Assembly: GCA_037043235.1 (NCBI GenBank)
Contig: JAWRVZ010000054.1
Coordinates: 3,042,001 to 3,106,000, forward strand
Reading direction: 5' to 3'
Source: Rhodeus uyekii
Lineage: Eukaryota; Chordata; Actinopteri; Cypriniformes; Acheilognathidae
Length of the DNA: 64,000 nt
The notes under the pieces were generated by a model, which saw only the letters and a program-made list of their open reading frames with translations, did not search any database and was not told the DNA's origin. A program made the translations under genes and the position numbers. Shown piece by piece: positions 25,901-40,900 of this stretch. Position 1 is the first letter of the stretch; every line of letters starts with the position of its first letter.

Positions 25901-28900
25901 TATCTCAAAAAGATGTGTGCATCTCAAAAAACTTCATATTTTACCCCTAGGATTTTTTTTCCTTTAATATTTAGTATGGTGTTCCTAATAATCCTTTAGG
26001 TGAGTTTGTGTATATATGCTATTAATTAGGACTGCTAAGATTTTGGCATTATTCCAGTTATACTTATTTTACCCCGAAATATTCGTAATGTGAAAAATGC
26101 TAAATTATTTTTTTAAAGGCATCACAATTAATGATGTTGCTGTTGTAGTTAGGGATGCACAGTTACCAATGCTGTGATTAAGTATAGTGTTTATCTCCCC
26201 CCAAAAAATACCAGAATGGAGCAGAATGGTAAAGGTATCTAATTTTATTGGTGGGCGTTAATGACCAAAATCTTCGAAATTATTAATTTTATTTCACGAT
26301 AGCAATATACATTTATCACAATATAGTTATTTTTGCTCCGAGTAAAGTTGTTGTTAAATTAAAGGTAAAATACAAGCAAATGTAAAATGCAGAGTGAAAG
26401 TAACAGAAGCCTATGCATTTTAATAGGCATAATTAAGCATGAAAATGACTAAAGTAGCCAATAAGTATGATTTATTTTCTTTAGTTTTTTTTTTAATCGT
26501 AGCATCCATATTTTTAATACACAAAAACTGTAACAATAATTTGTATTAAATAATAGAAAAGACAAATATCTGATAGATTACAGTAATAAGTAATGTGCTA
26601 ATTGTCCTAAAAGATTGAGTAATGATTTGACTAATTGAGTCAAATCGATTGTCATAAAACTAATCTCAATATAAAAAATTCTAATATTTGATTTAATATT
26701 ATTAGAATATTGTTGTTTGTTTTTTTTACAATTCCAGTTAATGTTGTGTGATTTCACTTCGATATACATGCACACATGTTCTATTGTACACGTGTATGTC
26801 AAATATTTTTGAAAGTATTTATGGTACCTTTGTCTTTTAATTATGGAGAGACTATGGAGTACTTTTCTCTCAAGATAATTAAAATGTTTAGAAACGATCA
26901 TTGGCTCTGCAGTTATACGTTATTTAGCAGGATGATCTTAATCCCTCTACTTTTGTAGGATTCCCTTCTCACTAATTAATCAGTGCTGTCTAATACCACT
27001 CAAGATTTCTCCCACTTTTAGTTTCCACACTGAAATTCAATGGACCTGTAGATTTAGACCAGCTGAAATGCTTCCTGTTCCAATTCCAATTCCAACACCG
27101 CCAAAGCCCCCCTCCCCCCCAAAAAGAAAACCTATAGCTTTTTTTCATCAAGTTTTTCCAACTGTACTGCATTTTTGTGCAAGTAATTTGTGTAAGCAAT
27201 AAGTGTGCAGCCAGAAGGAAGATTCTTCTGCACAGAAATATACGCGCATCCCACCATTCACCTAAACTCATCCCCTCAATCCATACAATGCTCATTACCC
27301 ACACTGCTTTGCTGATTGTTTGTTGTCTCCTGTTCTGGCGCAGCCTGCCATGGAGGGTGTAGAGGTGAGATGGCGGTCTGCTGTGGGGTCTTCACTGGCT
27401 CCGCTCTCATTGTGGTCGTGATTTACTCTGTGCTAGTGGAGTCTTTGTAACTGTATCTCTGTGTCTGTGGTGTTGTGTTTGATCCTTAAGTTTCACATTT
27501 CTGAGGTGGTCCCTCTCAAACCTGCTACTATATGATGCACCAAATTAATCTGTGATGTTTTTTCAGGAACCAAGTTGCAACTGACTTTTCTGCAAATGTT
27601 CCTCAACTTGTCACTGTTGATAATATATTACAGGAGGTAGACTTCGTTTTCCACTGCTGGTTATCACTAACAATCACTGTGATGCATTCATCTGTTCACC
27701 TCTGCAGGAAATGAGGATCTGTTCAGCCATTATAAATCTCTTCCATCTGATACCAGCTGCTCCACAGACCCTGGTCAAACCTTTGCTGGAGGTGGTCATG
27801 AAGACAGAGAGGGCAATGCTCATAGAGGTACAATAATTTTGGTCTAATCTGCAGGTAAAGAGAATGCTGGTCCAGTTTGTTTGAACTGGGTCTGTTAATA
27901 GATCAAATATTTCAGTGATTTGCGTAATGCACTGACAAAGTTACCCGATCAATCAAACATATCAATATTTATGTCAATCAGCCCACAAATGAAGTATCAC
28001 TATTTCTACAAAAATCTTAAAGGGTTCATTCACCCAATGACATTTGTCATTAATTATTCGCACTCATATCGTTCTAGACCTTTGTTCATCTTCGGAACAC
28101 AAAGTAAGATCATTTTGATAAATCGTTTTCAACATTAATAATAAATGTTTCTTGAGCACCAGATCATTGTGCAAGAATGATTTCTAAAGGATCATGTGAC
28201 ATTGAAGACTGGAGTAATAACTCCTGAAAATTCAGTTTTGTAACATTTTCAAAATATATTCTTGTGAATCAAGCATTGCTGAGCTTACTAAGTTGAAGGC
28301 TACTTTATAGATTGTGAATATTGTAGTTTTGTCAAATTTTGTTTTCGTATTGTTACTCCACAGGCAGGAAGTCCCTTTAGAGAGCCACTGATCAAGTTCC
28401 TGACGCGTCATCCATCTCAAACAGTGGAGCTGTTCATGATGGAGGCCACTCTCAATGACCCACAGTGGAGCCGCATGTTTATGGTGTGTGTCTTTTTCTT
28501 CTCTATACTCTTATACTGTATGTTTGTCTTTGTTAAAAAAATCTTGCCATAAATGTTGTTACTTTTTTCCCCTTCAACTTTTTCCCATTATTCATTTCCA
28601 GAGCTTCTTAAAGCACAAAGACGCCAAGCCACTTCGAGATGTCTTGGCTTCTAACCCAAATCGATTTGTCCCTCTGCTGGTTCCAGCTGGGTCTGCAGCA
28701 ACGGTGAGACCTGGGTCTCCCTCCACCAGCACCGCCCGCCTTGATCTGCAGTTCCAGGCCATCAAGGTGGGCCACACTATTTTTTTTTTTTACTGAATAT
28801 ATTTACTATTAGGTTTGATGTAATCTGCTTGTTTGTAGAGGTTGAATATTAATGAGCATTCATACACTTCTTCAGATTATAAGCATCATTGTGAAAAATG

Positions 28901-31900
28901 ATGAAGGCTGGTTGGCGGGTCAGCACTCTCTAGTGAGTCAACTCAGACGTGTATGGGTCAGTGAGGCCTTCCAAGAACGCCACCGCAAAGACAACATGGC
29001 TGCCACCAATTGGAAAGAGCCCAAACTTCTAGCATACTGTTTGCTTAGCTACTGCAAGTAAGTGCTTTCCTTTTAGCGGTGTAGAAATTACACTCTTCAC
29101 TAATGTTTTTGCAAGTGTTGTTATTAGCTTGGAAAATAGAAATGCAGCATGTTTTCATTTGGATTTTGACACTAAAGTCGTGCATTTTCCTTCAGACGCA
29201 ACTACTCTGAGATTGAGCTGCTCTTTCAGCTGTTGAGAGCTTTCACTGGCCGTTTCCTGTGTAATATGACGTTCCTGAAGGAGTACATGGAGGAGGAGAT
29301 CCCTAAGAACTACAGCATCACGCACAAACGAGCGCTCTTCTTCCGCTTTGTGGAGTTCAATGACCCACACTTTAACGATGAGCTCAAGGCAAAGGTGAGG
29401 TTATACCATTTAAACTGCTGTGAGCTTTAACTTGCGAGGAGAAATTCTGAAATTAGCCTTAGTGAAGACTTTTTTTATTAAGAGCTAGCTTGAGCGTGAC
29501 TGATGCTATGACACAGACCTCTATGGTCAACATTATAAATTCCACATTTCTGTTCAGCGCTGACCATCTAATGCTGCTAACAACCAACTGAATATGTATG
29601 TTTGAGAAGGGGAAGGTGACAGGGACTGGCCGTGCATGACACACTTGGCTCTCAAAGACATGTCTTTGGCGTCATCTGAAGTCTTTGAAGAATGCTAATG
29701 AATATTTATCTGCAGACTACCATTATAGCCATTGCTCATTTGCTGAGGGGTTTGCCTTTAATCATCCCTGGAGAAGATGTGAACTTGTTTTGGTGAAATT
29801 TTCACAATCACTGAGGAAAGAAAATCCTCCTTTTTTGTTTAAATGATTAAATATCACATACTTTAAAGCAGCATTTTTAAGAATGGTCCCTTCTGTTTTG
29901 ATTCTATGAGCATCCCTATCGTCTATCTCTGTGAAGGGGTCTTTAGTTAGGGTGACTAGTGGCTGAGCACTACTTGGAGTACTTTATTTGATCTCTATCC
30001 GAGCCATTGTAGTATTCCCACTTTGTTTATTAATGTAAAACAATTCCATCCAAGTTCGAGAAAAATATCAAGTACCTTTTGATTAAAATGAACTGGATGT
30101 TCTCCTCCAAATACCACCCTCTACGATGACATTGAGAAACAGTTGAAGAACATTGGAGGATAGTCTTCATAGTTTTGATGTGTGAGGCCATTCCTGCTCT
30201 GCTATATCACCCTTCACAGCCAAACAGACATTGCGTCCCAAACATTCCCCAGGAGAGCTTAGCAGCTGCACGCTCTTAACAGAATACATGTTTAAGGTGA
30301 TGTTTTCAGGCAGCTGGAGCCTCGGTGGTTTGGGCTGTGATGGATTATGTAGAAAAGGATTTGTTGTGATCCATCACTCATGTGAACGGTAGAGGGGCTC
30401 ATTAGGACGAGGGATAATGAAGGAACACCTGCAGCCCTACGGCACCAATGTTTGAATAAATCCACATGCTGATGCACACTCCAGCTACCAAACAATACAA
30501 TCACTGTGTCTGACTAGGCAAACCATTATCTTGTCTAAAGTATAAAGCTAGTATTATCCCATAGTTTAAATTAGTGTTCAAAGACATTAATTATATAGTA
30601 TACAAGTTGGAGTAATTAGGGTTTTTGAGCATCTAAAAACATATTAACAAATAGCTGATCATAAGTTCATCATCACAGTGGTTAATAACAGTGTGCTTTC
30701 AAATGAACTGAATCTGATCTGCCACATTGTGCCTGTCTCTCCCTTGTCATCATATATTTTAATGGATTTATTTATGCCGGAGCTGCCAAGGCAGCTCTGG
30801 TGTTGATCATTTAAGCAAATTCAATCAATTTAGTAAATTACAATGTTGTTAGAATTGTAATTTATCAATAATGATAATACTAATGTGTGTGTATATAATG
30901 CGTACTAGTAAATATTATTATTATTATTGTTATTAATTCTGAATATTTTACGATGATGATGATGTTTGTTGTTAAAACAACTATTATTTAAACAAAATAT
31001 AAAACAAACAATATTAAAAGATATGTGTATATATACAAATGAATTGTCATTTGATGTGTCTGGGTTAACGGTACAAACAACTAAAAAAATCCCTCAACAG
31101 TAGTAATACTCAACAATAGTAATACTACTAATTTGAAAATATCAAAGAATTCTCAAATCATTCTATTATATTGATGTAAATAAATGTTGCTTGTATATTA
31201 TTTTTGTCCTTTGTCCAGGTGTTGCAGCACATTCTGAACCCAGCCTTCCTGTACAGCTTTGAGAAAGGGGAAGGCGAGCAACTTCTTGGGCCACCCAATC
31301 CAGAGGGTGACAACCCTGAGAGCATCACTAGCGTCTTCATCACCAAGGTAAAACCCTATCCAGCTGCAGTGCTCTCACTCTCTCTTTGAGTCACTAGCCA
31401 TCTAGGATGACCTCTGGTGATTTCACTGGCAGAAATTTAAAGACTAAACCAAAGGTCATGGTGTTTGTTTTTCAAATTAACCCAATGAGACACAGAGGTG
31501 AAGGTTAATAGCCTTCATTTATTTCATGCTTAAATTGATTATCTTTCCCCTGCTGGTAATCATGGCAAAGAGCAAACCAATCAGTCTGTTTCTTCCCAGG
31601 GGCTGTTTTCAACTCCTCCAACAAGAGAGGAACCTGTTGAAGTTGAAATAAACTTTTAAATCTGTGTTGCTTCATGACACTGAAAAGAATGCATCTTTTA
31701 GTATTGTTTGACCTCTCGTTCTTGTAGGTACTTGACCCTGAGAAGCAGGCAGATCTGGCAGACTCATTGAGAATCTACCTGCTTCAGTTCTCGACCCTGC
31801 TGGTGGAGCACGCCCCCCACCACATTCATGACAACAACAAGAGCAGGAACAGCAAGCTGAGGCGTCTCATGACCTTTGCTTGGCCGTGCCTGCTCCCCAA

Positions 31901-34900
31901 AACCTGCGTGGATCCGGCCTGCAAGTACAGCGGCCACCTTTTGCTGGCTCACATTATCGCCAAGTTTGCCATTCACAAGAAGATTGTGTTACAGGTGAGC
32001 ATGCACTGAAGTTTCAGATGCCAAAAGCATTTTTATTTTCTCCGATTGAACGAGGATAGACAATGTAGAGATGAAGTTTCTTTAACCGCTGATAACTGAA
32101 TCTTTGACATGGAGAAAAAAATAGTAAGCCTGTGAAAATTATATACAATGTAATCACCAGCAAATATTACCTAAAATCAGTTGTTTGTGCATCAAAAATG
32201 TCTTTTGATCATTCTAATGTTCTGATTTTGGTAATTCATAGCTTTCTTATCAACGTTGAAAATAATTATACTGTGAAATGCTGCTGAACGTCAACGTCTC
32301 TATTATGTGCAGGTTTTCCACAGTCTGCTAAAGGCTCATACTATGGAGGCACGCGCCATTGTGCGGCAGGCCATGGCAATTCTCACACCTGCTGTACCTG
32401 CTCGGATGGAGGACGGTCATCAAATGCTCACACATTGGACCCGCAAGATCATTGTGGAGGAGGGCCACACAGTTCCCCAACTTGTTCATATACTTCATCT
32501 CATTGTACAGCACTTTAGAGTATGTAACATTTAACTCACCCTAAAGATAATTGTCATACTAAATTGTCCTATACTACACCTAATGCATATCCACAGTGTA
32601 TTTGATTTGTAATCGTTGACTTTTAATGTTATAAGGTTGGTAGGGCTGGGCGATCCAGTTTTTCTAGATTTGGGTAATATTTGATTTAGCACTTATTTAA
32701 TTTTATTATCCAATATTCAAATTGTTCAATATGTACGTAGCTATTAGTTTGTATGGTAGTTCATATAGTTTTTTGTGAAGAGATTGCTTGAGTGTATGTG
32801 TCTGCTTGCAGGTATATTACCCAGTGAGACATCACCTGGTTCAGCACATGATCAGTGCTATGCAGCGATTGGGCTTCACTCCCAGTGTAACTATCGAACA
32901 GAGGAAGTTGGCAGTGGATTTAGCTGAGGTGGTCATCAAATGGGAGCTCCAGAGAATTAAAGACCAACAGGTCTGTCGCCAAGAAATAAGATGGCAAAAT
33001 CAATGTTTCGGTTTTCTGTGATTTAAAATGTACTGTGGTTTAGATTCTGGCAGCTTATCGGGTATGAATTTCTCATTTGCAGCCGGAATCGGAGGCTGAT
33101 TCGGGAAGTGTGGGCGAGGGCACGAGCGGAGCCTCTAGTGCTATGAAGAGAGGAATGTCTGTTGATTCGGCACAAGACGTGAAGAGATTCCGCACTGCTG
33201 CTGGTACTGTCGGCACGGTGAGGAAACCTTAAACCGCTCTCTGAAGCCTGAGTGTGACAACTGTAATCAGTCTTTGTTCAGCGCTCTGTACCCTGATAGA
33301 CTGTGCCATGTTTAAGTACATTTGCTGTATTATGTTTGTGTTGGTATTTGCAGGTATTTAGCCGCAGTCAGTCAATGCCAGGCACTGAGGCTTTACTTAC
33401 CAAACCTGTGGAGAAGCAACACACCGATACTGTCGTCAATTTCCTTATCCGCATTGCCTGCCAGGTAATTATTTCATACTTTCTTAGTGAATCTTATTAA
33501 AGTCTCCACTAATACTTACACTGGCTAAATCCTGCTCTGTTTTTGCAGGTGAATGATAGCACTAATGTAGCAGGCTCCCCTGGTGAGCTGCTGTCCCGTC
33601 GCTGTGTGAACCTAATGAAGACTGCCCTCAGGCCGGACATGTGGCCCCGTGCCGAACTTAAACTGCAGTGGTTCGACAAGCTTCTTATGACTGTTGTAAG
33701 TTTGATTTATAAAAAATTTTAATACCAGAAATGGTACATTTTTAAAGCTTTATGGGTTTTTGGTCTCCTTTTCTTTGTAAAAATACTTAAAAAAAAATAT
33801 ACTTAAATTGCATTCAAGGAACACATTGAGTCGGTTCTTCCTTTCCTTGGGGTCGAACCCATGACTTTGCCATTGTAAACACCAATGCTCTACTGATTGA
33901 GCTACAGGAAAGCTTTATTTAAGAAATATTTATTTATGAACAAACAAATGATGAGGGAGAAAGAAGGAAGTGGGATCAGGGAAATGTCTCAATGCGGATT
34001 TGATGTCTTGTTGCCAGGAAGATTATTGCTGTTCAATGTATTGAGCGTACAGCTAGGCCACGTCTAAATTTGATTCTGGAAGTGAGTTTTGTTTGTTTTT
34101 GTCTCTTATAAATTTTGATAGTAGGTTGTGCATTTAGAAAAGCAGAAATACCCTTGTTACTCCAGACACAAAGCGATGCATAACTTTGTTTCTGACGCCT
34201 GCTCGTCACAGAGAAGGAAGTCAAACAGTATTTGCATGTTTTTAAACGGCTGTTCCAATTTAGCTATGTTCATAATCAGAGAACACCAACCACAAGAGTA
34301 CAGAGACGAGAGCTGGTTCTGGATTTTGATTTTATTTGATTTTATTTCTTTATCAACGATTAGCAAAATACTCTACTTGTGAGTGCCACTATGTTGTGGT
34401 TTAAATAACAGCTGCACATGTGATCTAAACTGTGAATCCTATTGGTTGGGGTGGTTTTCTTTGCAGTATGATGGAAAAGAGATTAGAATTATCAATGAAA
34501 AATTGATGATGCATACACTGCATTTGAATGTTTGTTGTTCTCATTAGCAGACTCATTAGCAGCTGGTCATTCAGATTAAAATGTTAATTGCGAATTTTGA
34601 TCATGACTTGGAAGTGTTCCTCTTTGAGATGAAGACCGCTATATCCTGTTCCTCTCACATCCCTCTTCATTATTTCCAGTGCCTTTTCAAGAGCAGTTTT
34701 GATGCCAGCCGAATCGATATCCTCACTCTTATGAATGATTTTTCTTTCTATGGAGTTCAGTGGTGTGACTAACTCAGCTGTCATCTGAGAGAACAGCTCT
34801 TAGTTAGTGAGCATCAGCCACCTGCACTATTATCACTGTAACCTCCCATCCTTCTCTCACTTCCCCTCTCTCTCTCTCCACCTGTTATGAAGCAGTGGCC

Positions 34901-37900
34901 TTCCTCTTGTTTGGACACACCACTCTATCGATTCTTTTCAGGATAGATCGTTATGTGGCTCCCTATGCTCATGTAGGCCTGTGATTGAAATGCTCTGATA
35001 TGGCAGAGAGGAGTGAGCCTGGACCTTGCACAGACTTTTAATTTGTCCTTTACTTGTCCAAAGATCATATCATGCCTTCATGTGCTCCTGGGAACTTGAT
35101 GCTTATGAGTTTAGAGAAATTAATGCATTGGGAAATTTCAGTTTCAAATCCAGAGTTTCCCCATTGGTCATTATGACATAATGATACTGTACTAATACTA
35201 ATATGAAAAATTTAAAATGTGTATGTGTATATATATAAATATAATTTATAACTTCATTTTTAAATTATTAACCATTCCAGGATGATTTACGTGATTTTGT
35301 AGGGTAGTGCATATGCATAGAAGAAAATAATTTGCAAACGAAGATAAAGCACTGCTAATTTGTTTAGTTTTTCTATTGTATTATGTTTGTCAGGTAAATC
35401 TAACTATTCAGGTACAGATGTTGAATAATCAAAAATAATAATGCATAGTCTTCACTATATAAATTAAGTATAAGCTACAAAAGTAATTCTCTTTCTCTTT
35501 TGTAATTACCATCAATTACAAACAGCTGTGGGTATATTAGGCACAGATCCAGTATAATGATACTCATCCGTTTTTTTTAATTGTTTACAACACATAACCG
35601 ACTGTGTTTACGAGGATTCTTGCAGAGATGGGACTTAATTTTGCTTGCATGTGTCCATTTCAAGCTCAAAAAGAAGAGAAAGAGAATGGAGTTCACATGG
35701 CTCTGTGTACGTGCTCAGAAAACAGCGCGTGAGTTGCTGACAAGACATGCAAATGATAGTTAAACTTTGTAGTTAATCTGCAAATTACATGCATTCTGAA
35801 CCGTGGGCAGCTGGCCCGTACGGATCGACTACGATCCTTATACTTGACATCGAACATTCTGTAATTTGACTCTTGTGGATGTGCACATTGCAATATCAAT
35901 ACTGAAATGCTATATCATTCAGCCCAATTCTGTATATATGATGACTCTCATATGAAGCATGCAACCTCTCTTGTGTCCTCTTTTCAAACAGCCATAGAAG
36001 CTAATAATTACCACTCTAGCGGTGGTAGGACCAAAAAATAGTTTTAGTATTACATGGGCTTTTTTTCTTGGAAATGCACGTTTGACAGTAATTTGAGTTG
36101 AAAGTGGCAGTGGCTTGAGCTTTTCTTTAATTAAAGGTTTAACATCAGTAAAAACTGTAACAACCAAATTTTTAGAGGATAAGACTTGGGCTGAGTTAAA
36201 CCTATACTCTTATTAAAATTGGTCTTCCAAAGTATTACATGTTTGTAGATCATAACCACAGGTAAAACCATGCATGGCACGTCACTACTGTCCAGAAAGT
36301 AACTATATGGTATTAAAATGTGTCTTAACAGAAATACTGTAATTGTATTCAGTTACTACTTTAATACACGTCTACATTAATAATAATAAACAATAATAAT
36401 ATAATCATCCCACAAGACCACGTTTACTGTTACTATACTAAATCCATGGTAAATGTTGGGGATTTGTGGATCAAAGTCTTCTAACTAGATTGTGATGCAA
36501 TGTTTGGCCTGTTTTCCACGTCAGTGTTTTGGGGATTTTCAGCATGGTTTCATCTTGCTTTAAGGAAGCAAGTTTAAAAGTGGTTTGAGAAGAACACTTT
36601 TCACTGGATCTCACAGTGTTGTTTACTGGTCGAGTGATCAAGATGGTGAGGGAGTTGCCCACAGCGTGCTGTGTTTTGAGCAGAGTTGATCAATCGACCA
36701 TGTGGCACATTTCAAATGAGTAGCGCCATTTCTTTCCACTTTTGCCATTTAATGCATCTCATACACAACAGAAATGGCAGCGCTTATCAGTTAGTCAAAT
36801 TGGTAGAGGCACAAGTGGGACCTCTAACAAAATGTAGTTGCACCAGCAGGAAAAAGATTTTTAGTCAAAGTCTAGAGCCCTGCATCCCTTCCATCTTTAT
36901 TTTCAGAGTGGGTCAATAACACTTCCTGTGGCATGAGTTTGACACGGGTCACTCATCGTCTGTGCCCCACAGCTCTGTTGATGGAGTGAAGTGCTGTTAT
37001 CCAAACTAATGAACAGTGCTGCAAATCCTAGGGGCTTTTATCATCTCATTGTGCTGGCCTGTCAGTGATTAAAGAAGATGCTGGAGGGACTGGTTTTGGC
37101 TTTGTAAAGATCTGTCTGCCAGTCCTTCTGCCCTCAGGGGCCAGACCTTAGTTGTCAATATTCAGTGGACCCTGAAACCTAATCAGCACTGGTTTTTACT
37201 CGTTGTGCAAAGCCTGTGCATTACTTGACTTAAATGAGAGAATGAAGGTATTTTTTTAAAATGAAGTTACCCGTTTTAATTATTGTTTCAGTAGGCTAGT
37301 TAAATGTAATTTATTTATTAACTTTTATCAAAGGTTTGGAGGGCAGTTTTTTCTCTCTCTCTCTCTCTTCAGCATGAAAAATGCTCAAATTGAAATAAAT
37401 GCTGTTCTTTTGAACTTTCTTTTCATCAAAGAATCCTAAAGAATCCTTTTTTTTTTTACTGTTTCCACAAAGAATATTAAGCACGACTGTTTTCAACATT
37501 AATTGTTATAAAAACTGTTTCTTCAGCATATTAGAAGAATTTCTGAAGGATCATGTGACTAAAGACTGGAGGAATAGCTGCTGAAAATTCACCTTTGCCA
37601 TCACAGGAATAAATTATACTTTAAAGTGCTCTTATTATGCTATTTTAAAAGTTCCTTTTTTTGGAGGTCTCCTACAGTGGGTTTACATGCATCCAAAGTC
37701 AAAAACCCTTTTTCTTTTACATTTGTCACAGATGTGTTCTGTATTTGTTTACTTCCTGTTTCCCCATGTGCTCTTCTATTGTCACCTATCCAGTCATCAA
37801 TCACCTTGTTAGTCTTATCAGGGAACCAGGACTGGACGACTCAAAGCTTTTCCAGAGTTTAGCTCCAACTTTCCTGTAGCTCAACCAGTGAAAGCATTGG

Positions 37901-40900
37901 TGTTTGCAACGCCAAGGTCATGGGTTTGATTCCCAGAGAAAGCAAAAACTGTTTTGAATGTAAATGTGTTCCTTGAATGCAATGTAAGTCGCTTTGGATA
38001 AAAGCATCTGCCAAATGCAAAAAATTAAATCAAAGTCTCATTCCTGCAGTTTTCTAGTAATCCTGAAGATTACTATCATAATCTTCAGGATTAGTACTAG
38101 CTTTCCTGTAGCTCAAACAGTTGAGTGTGGCACTTCCAATGCCAAGGTCATGGGCTCGATTCCCAGGGAAAGTAAGAACTGATTAGAATGTCAATGTGTA
38201 TCTGGAATGCAATCTAAGTCGCATTGGATAAAAGCATTTTTCAAAAATGCATAAATGTAAATGTAAGATCTTAATTGACTTGTTCAGGTGTTTTTTTATT
38301 AGGGTTGGAACTAACCCTACAGTTAATTGGATCAGGTCCAGAGTTTCCCCCACTGCTGCTCTAAACCCCACTTTTCCAAGAGCCTACTCTTATTGGTCAG
38401 ATTGCAAATTGTTTTGTGATTGGCGCACCTCGGAAACAAACCACTATTACCATATCTGGTTTGCTTTAGTAGTGCAGAAAAAGTGTCTACTCAACATGTC
38501 AACAACACAAATCAAGCTCTTCCAAGCCTCAGCTACAACTACAGTGTTTGAGGGAGAGTCAAAGCAGAAATTGTTTGTGAGCAATGAAGACCATCCGCTT
38601 GCGTTTATGCAAATTTGTTACAAACCTACATGGGTTCATGCAGGAAGTAAGCTTGAAATTGGTTCTTTCTTTTGGGAGACAATAACTCTATTTGTTGTTC
38701 ACTTTGATCTTTGAAACTTTGAACACTACAGGAAAAGAGACTTTTCTCAAAATATTAATAAATCTTACCAACCTCAAACTTCTAATGTCAGTTCCTCTGT
38801 ATCTCCTCAATCAGTGCATCCTCTTCTGTTTTTCAGGAGCAGCCAAATCAGGCAAACTTTTCCAACATCTGCACAGGACTGGAGATTCTCAGCTTCCTTT
38901 TGTCAGTGCTGCAGCCTCCAGCCATCCTCGCACACTTCAAGCCCCTGCAGCGTGGCATTGCAGCTTGCATGACCTGTGGCAACACCAAAGTGTTGAGGGC
39001 AGTTCACTCCCTGCTGTCCAGACTCATGAACACCTTTCCCACAGAACCCAGTGAGTAGATCAAGCTCTGATTGATGATACCTTCTTCTGGAGAGCTTAGT
39101 TGCGTGCTGCTGTGCATATGTCCAGTAAATAATAATTGCATCGTTTGATTTGCTCGAGTGCAAGACACATTCAAGGTAGTCTACTGGCCTGTAGTATAAT
39201 CAGCAGTTGTTAAGAGCATATTAAATGGGTTGAATCTCCACAGGGATTACAAAATAACTTAAAAAATTGGGTGGATTAGGAACAGGATATGATGTCACTG
39301 TTAAATCACTGTTGAAGTTGGCCTGATGGAAGTAGCAATAGTCTTTTTGTCCCTATAGTGACACGTCCAAATGAATGGCTTCTCAAACAATAAAAAATAT
39401 AGGGAGGTATTTTGTCCATTGAGAAATGATTGGATCATTGTCATTTGAAAACTATGGTAACTGTACATTCTTCTTCCAATGTTTTGGTCTTTCTTTAGGT
39501 ACATCCTCCGTTGCTTCCAAGTATGAGGAGCTGGAATGTTTGTATGCTGCTGTAGGGAAGGTCATTTATGAAGGCCTCACCAACTACGAGAAAGCCAGCA
39601 GCGCTAACCCAACTCAACTGTTCGGTGAGAATTGAATAGCTCTACTACATGACCAAATGCTAACCAAACACTAAATAGAAATATGTTTGTTTTTTGTTCT
39701 GTCATATAGTTTGTATGGTATGCAAATCAGATATTTAAATACTTAATTTTGAATTGGTCACACTTATTATTAGTTGTACTTAACATACAAAAAAATAGTA
39801 GTTGCAATGTACTTATTGTGTTCATAGTGTAAAAATAGCAAAACAACGTGAGGTAAATCACTTATGTAGATCACTGTGATAAATGGTCTGTACAGAGTTA
39901 TAACTGTTATAGTATGCTGTTCTCTAAAAGTGTATGGCCCTTTAAGAACGTCATTACCCCCTTGGTGCGTTGTACTGAGAACACACGTGAGCCTCATTAG
40001 TATGAAATGTGTCGTGTTGGTAACACATGCTCCGTTAATAAAGTTTCATCATATTCACATGTAACAGTTGTTGTGATGATTAATGAAATGAACAACAACT
40101 TATAAAATAATGCACTAAACCGAGCAACGCTGAGAGAATGAACGTGTTAAGGGATGATAAAGGGGTTGGAACCGCGTGACTGTTTTACGAGAGCCTGTGT
40201 TTAGGATATTTCCAGTAAAAATGCGCACGACGATGCTGAGCGTTAGGATTTTTCCACACAAAAATGTGCGTGGGTGAGGGAATATTTTTCTCGCATACCG
40301 ATACAATGCTTGTACACCGATTTGACTTTCCATGCTCGTACACCGATTTGCTCGTATACCAAGTCACTCGTAAACCGAGGTATTACTGTAATTACAAAAA
40401 TGAATTACAGCTGTATGATTAATTTAATCAAATTATTTAATTTAAGTGTTATTATATGGTAGTTAAAGACACTTAATGTAAAGTAGGATCTATAATAGTA
40501 TGCTTATTAATGGACTTTGTACATTTACCTTTCAAATGTTTGGGGTCAGTATGATTTTATTTAAAAAATAATTAAATCAAATCTTATTTGGCAAGGATGC
40601 ATTAAAATTATTAAAATGAAGAGTGATTAACACTAATAATGTTACAAATTCTCATTTTTTTTTCTTTTTATCATCACAGAATCGTAAAAAAAAACTATCA
40701 CCAGTTCCATAAAAATATTAAGCAGCACAACAGTTGTTAACACTGAAAAAAAAAAAACATTTTGAGCAGAAAATCAGCAAATTAGATTGATTTCTGAAGG
40801 ATCATGTGACACTAAAGACTGGAGTAATAATTAAAAAAAAACTTTGCCATAAGAGGAATAAATACATTTCAAATTAATGCATTGAAATGGAAAATAATTG

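Noticed and set aside
38247..38714. 155-codon + strand open frame
   Set aside because: Starts in one repeat fragment and runs through another; no protein resemblance, and the composition is that of interspersed repeat DNA.
39880..40070. Possible solo LTR (TGTTATAG...CATGTAACA with AATAAAG)
   Set aside because: Ends TG...CA and a polyadenylation-like signal are present, but no target-site duplication or primer-binding site could be matched.
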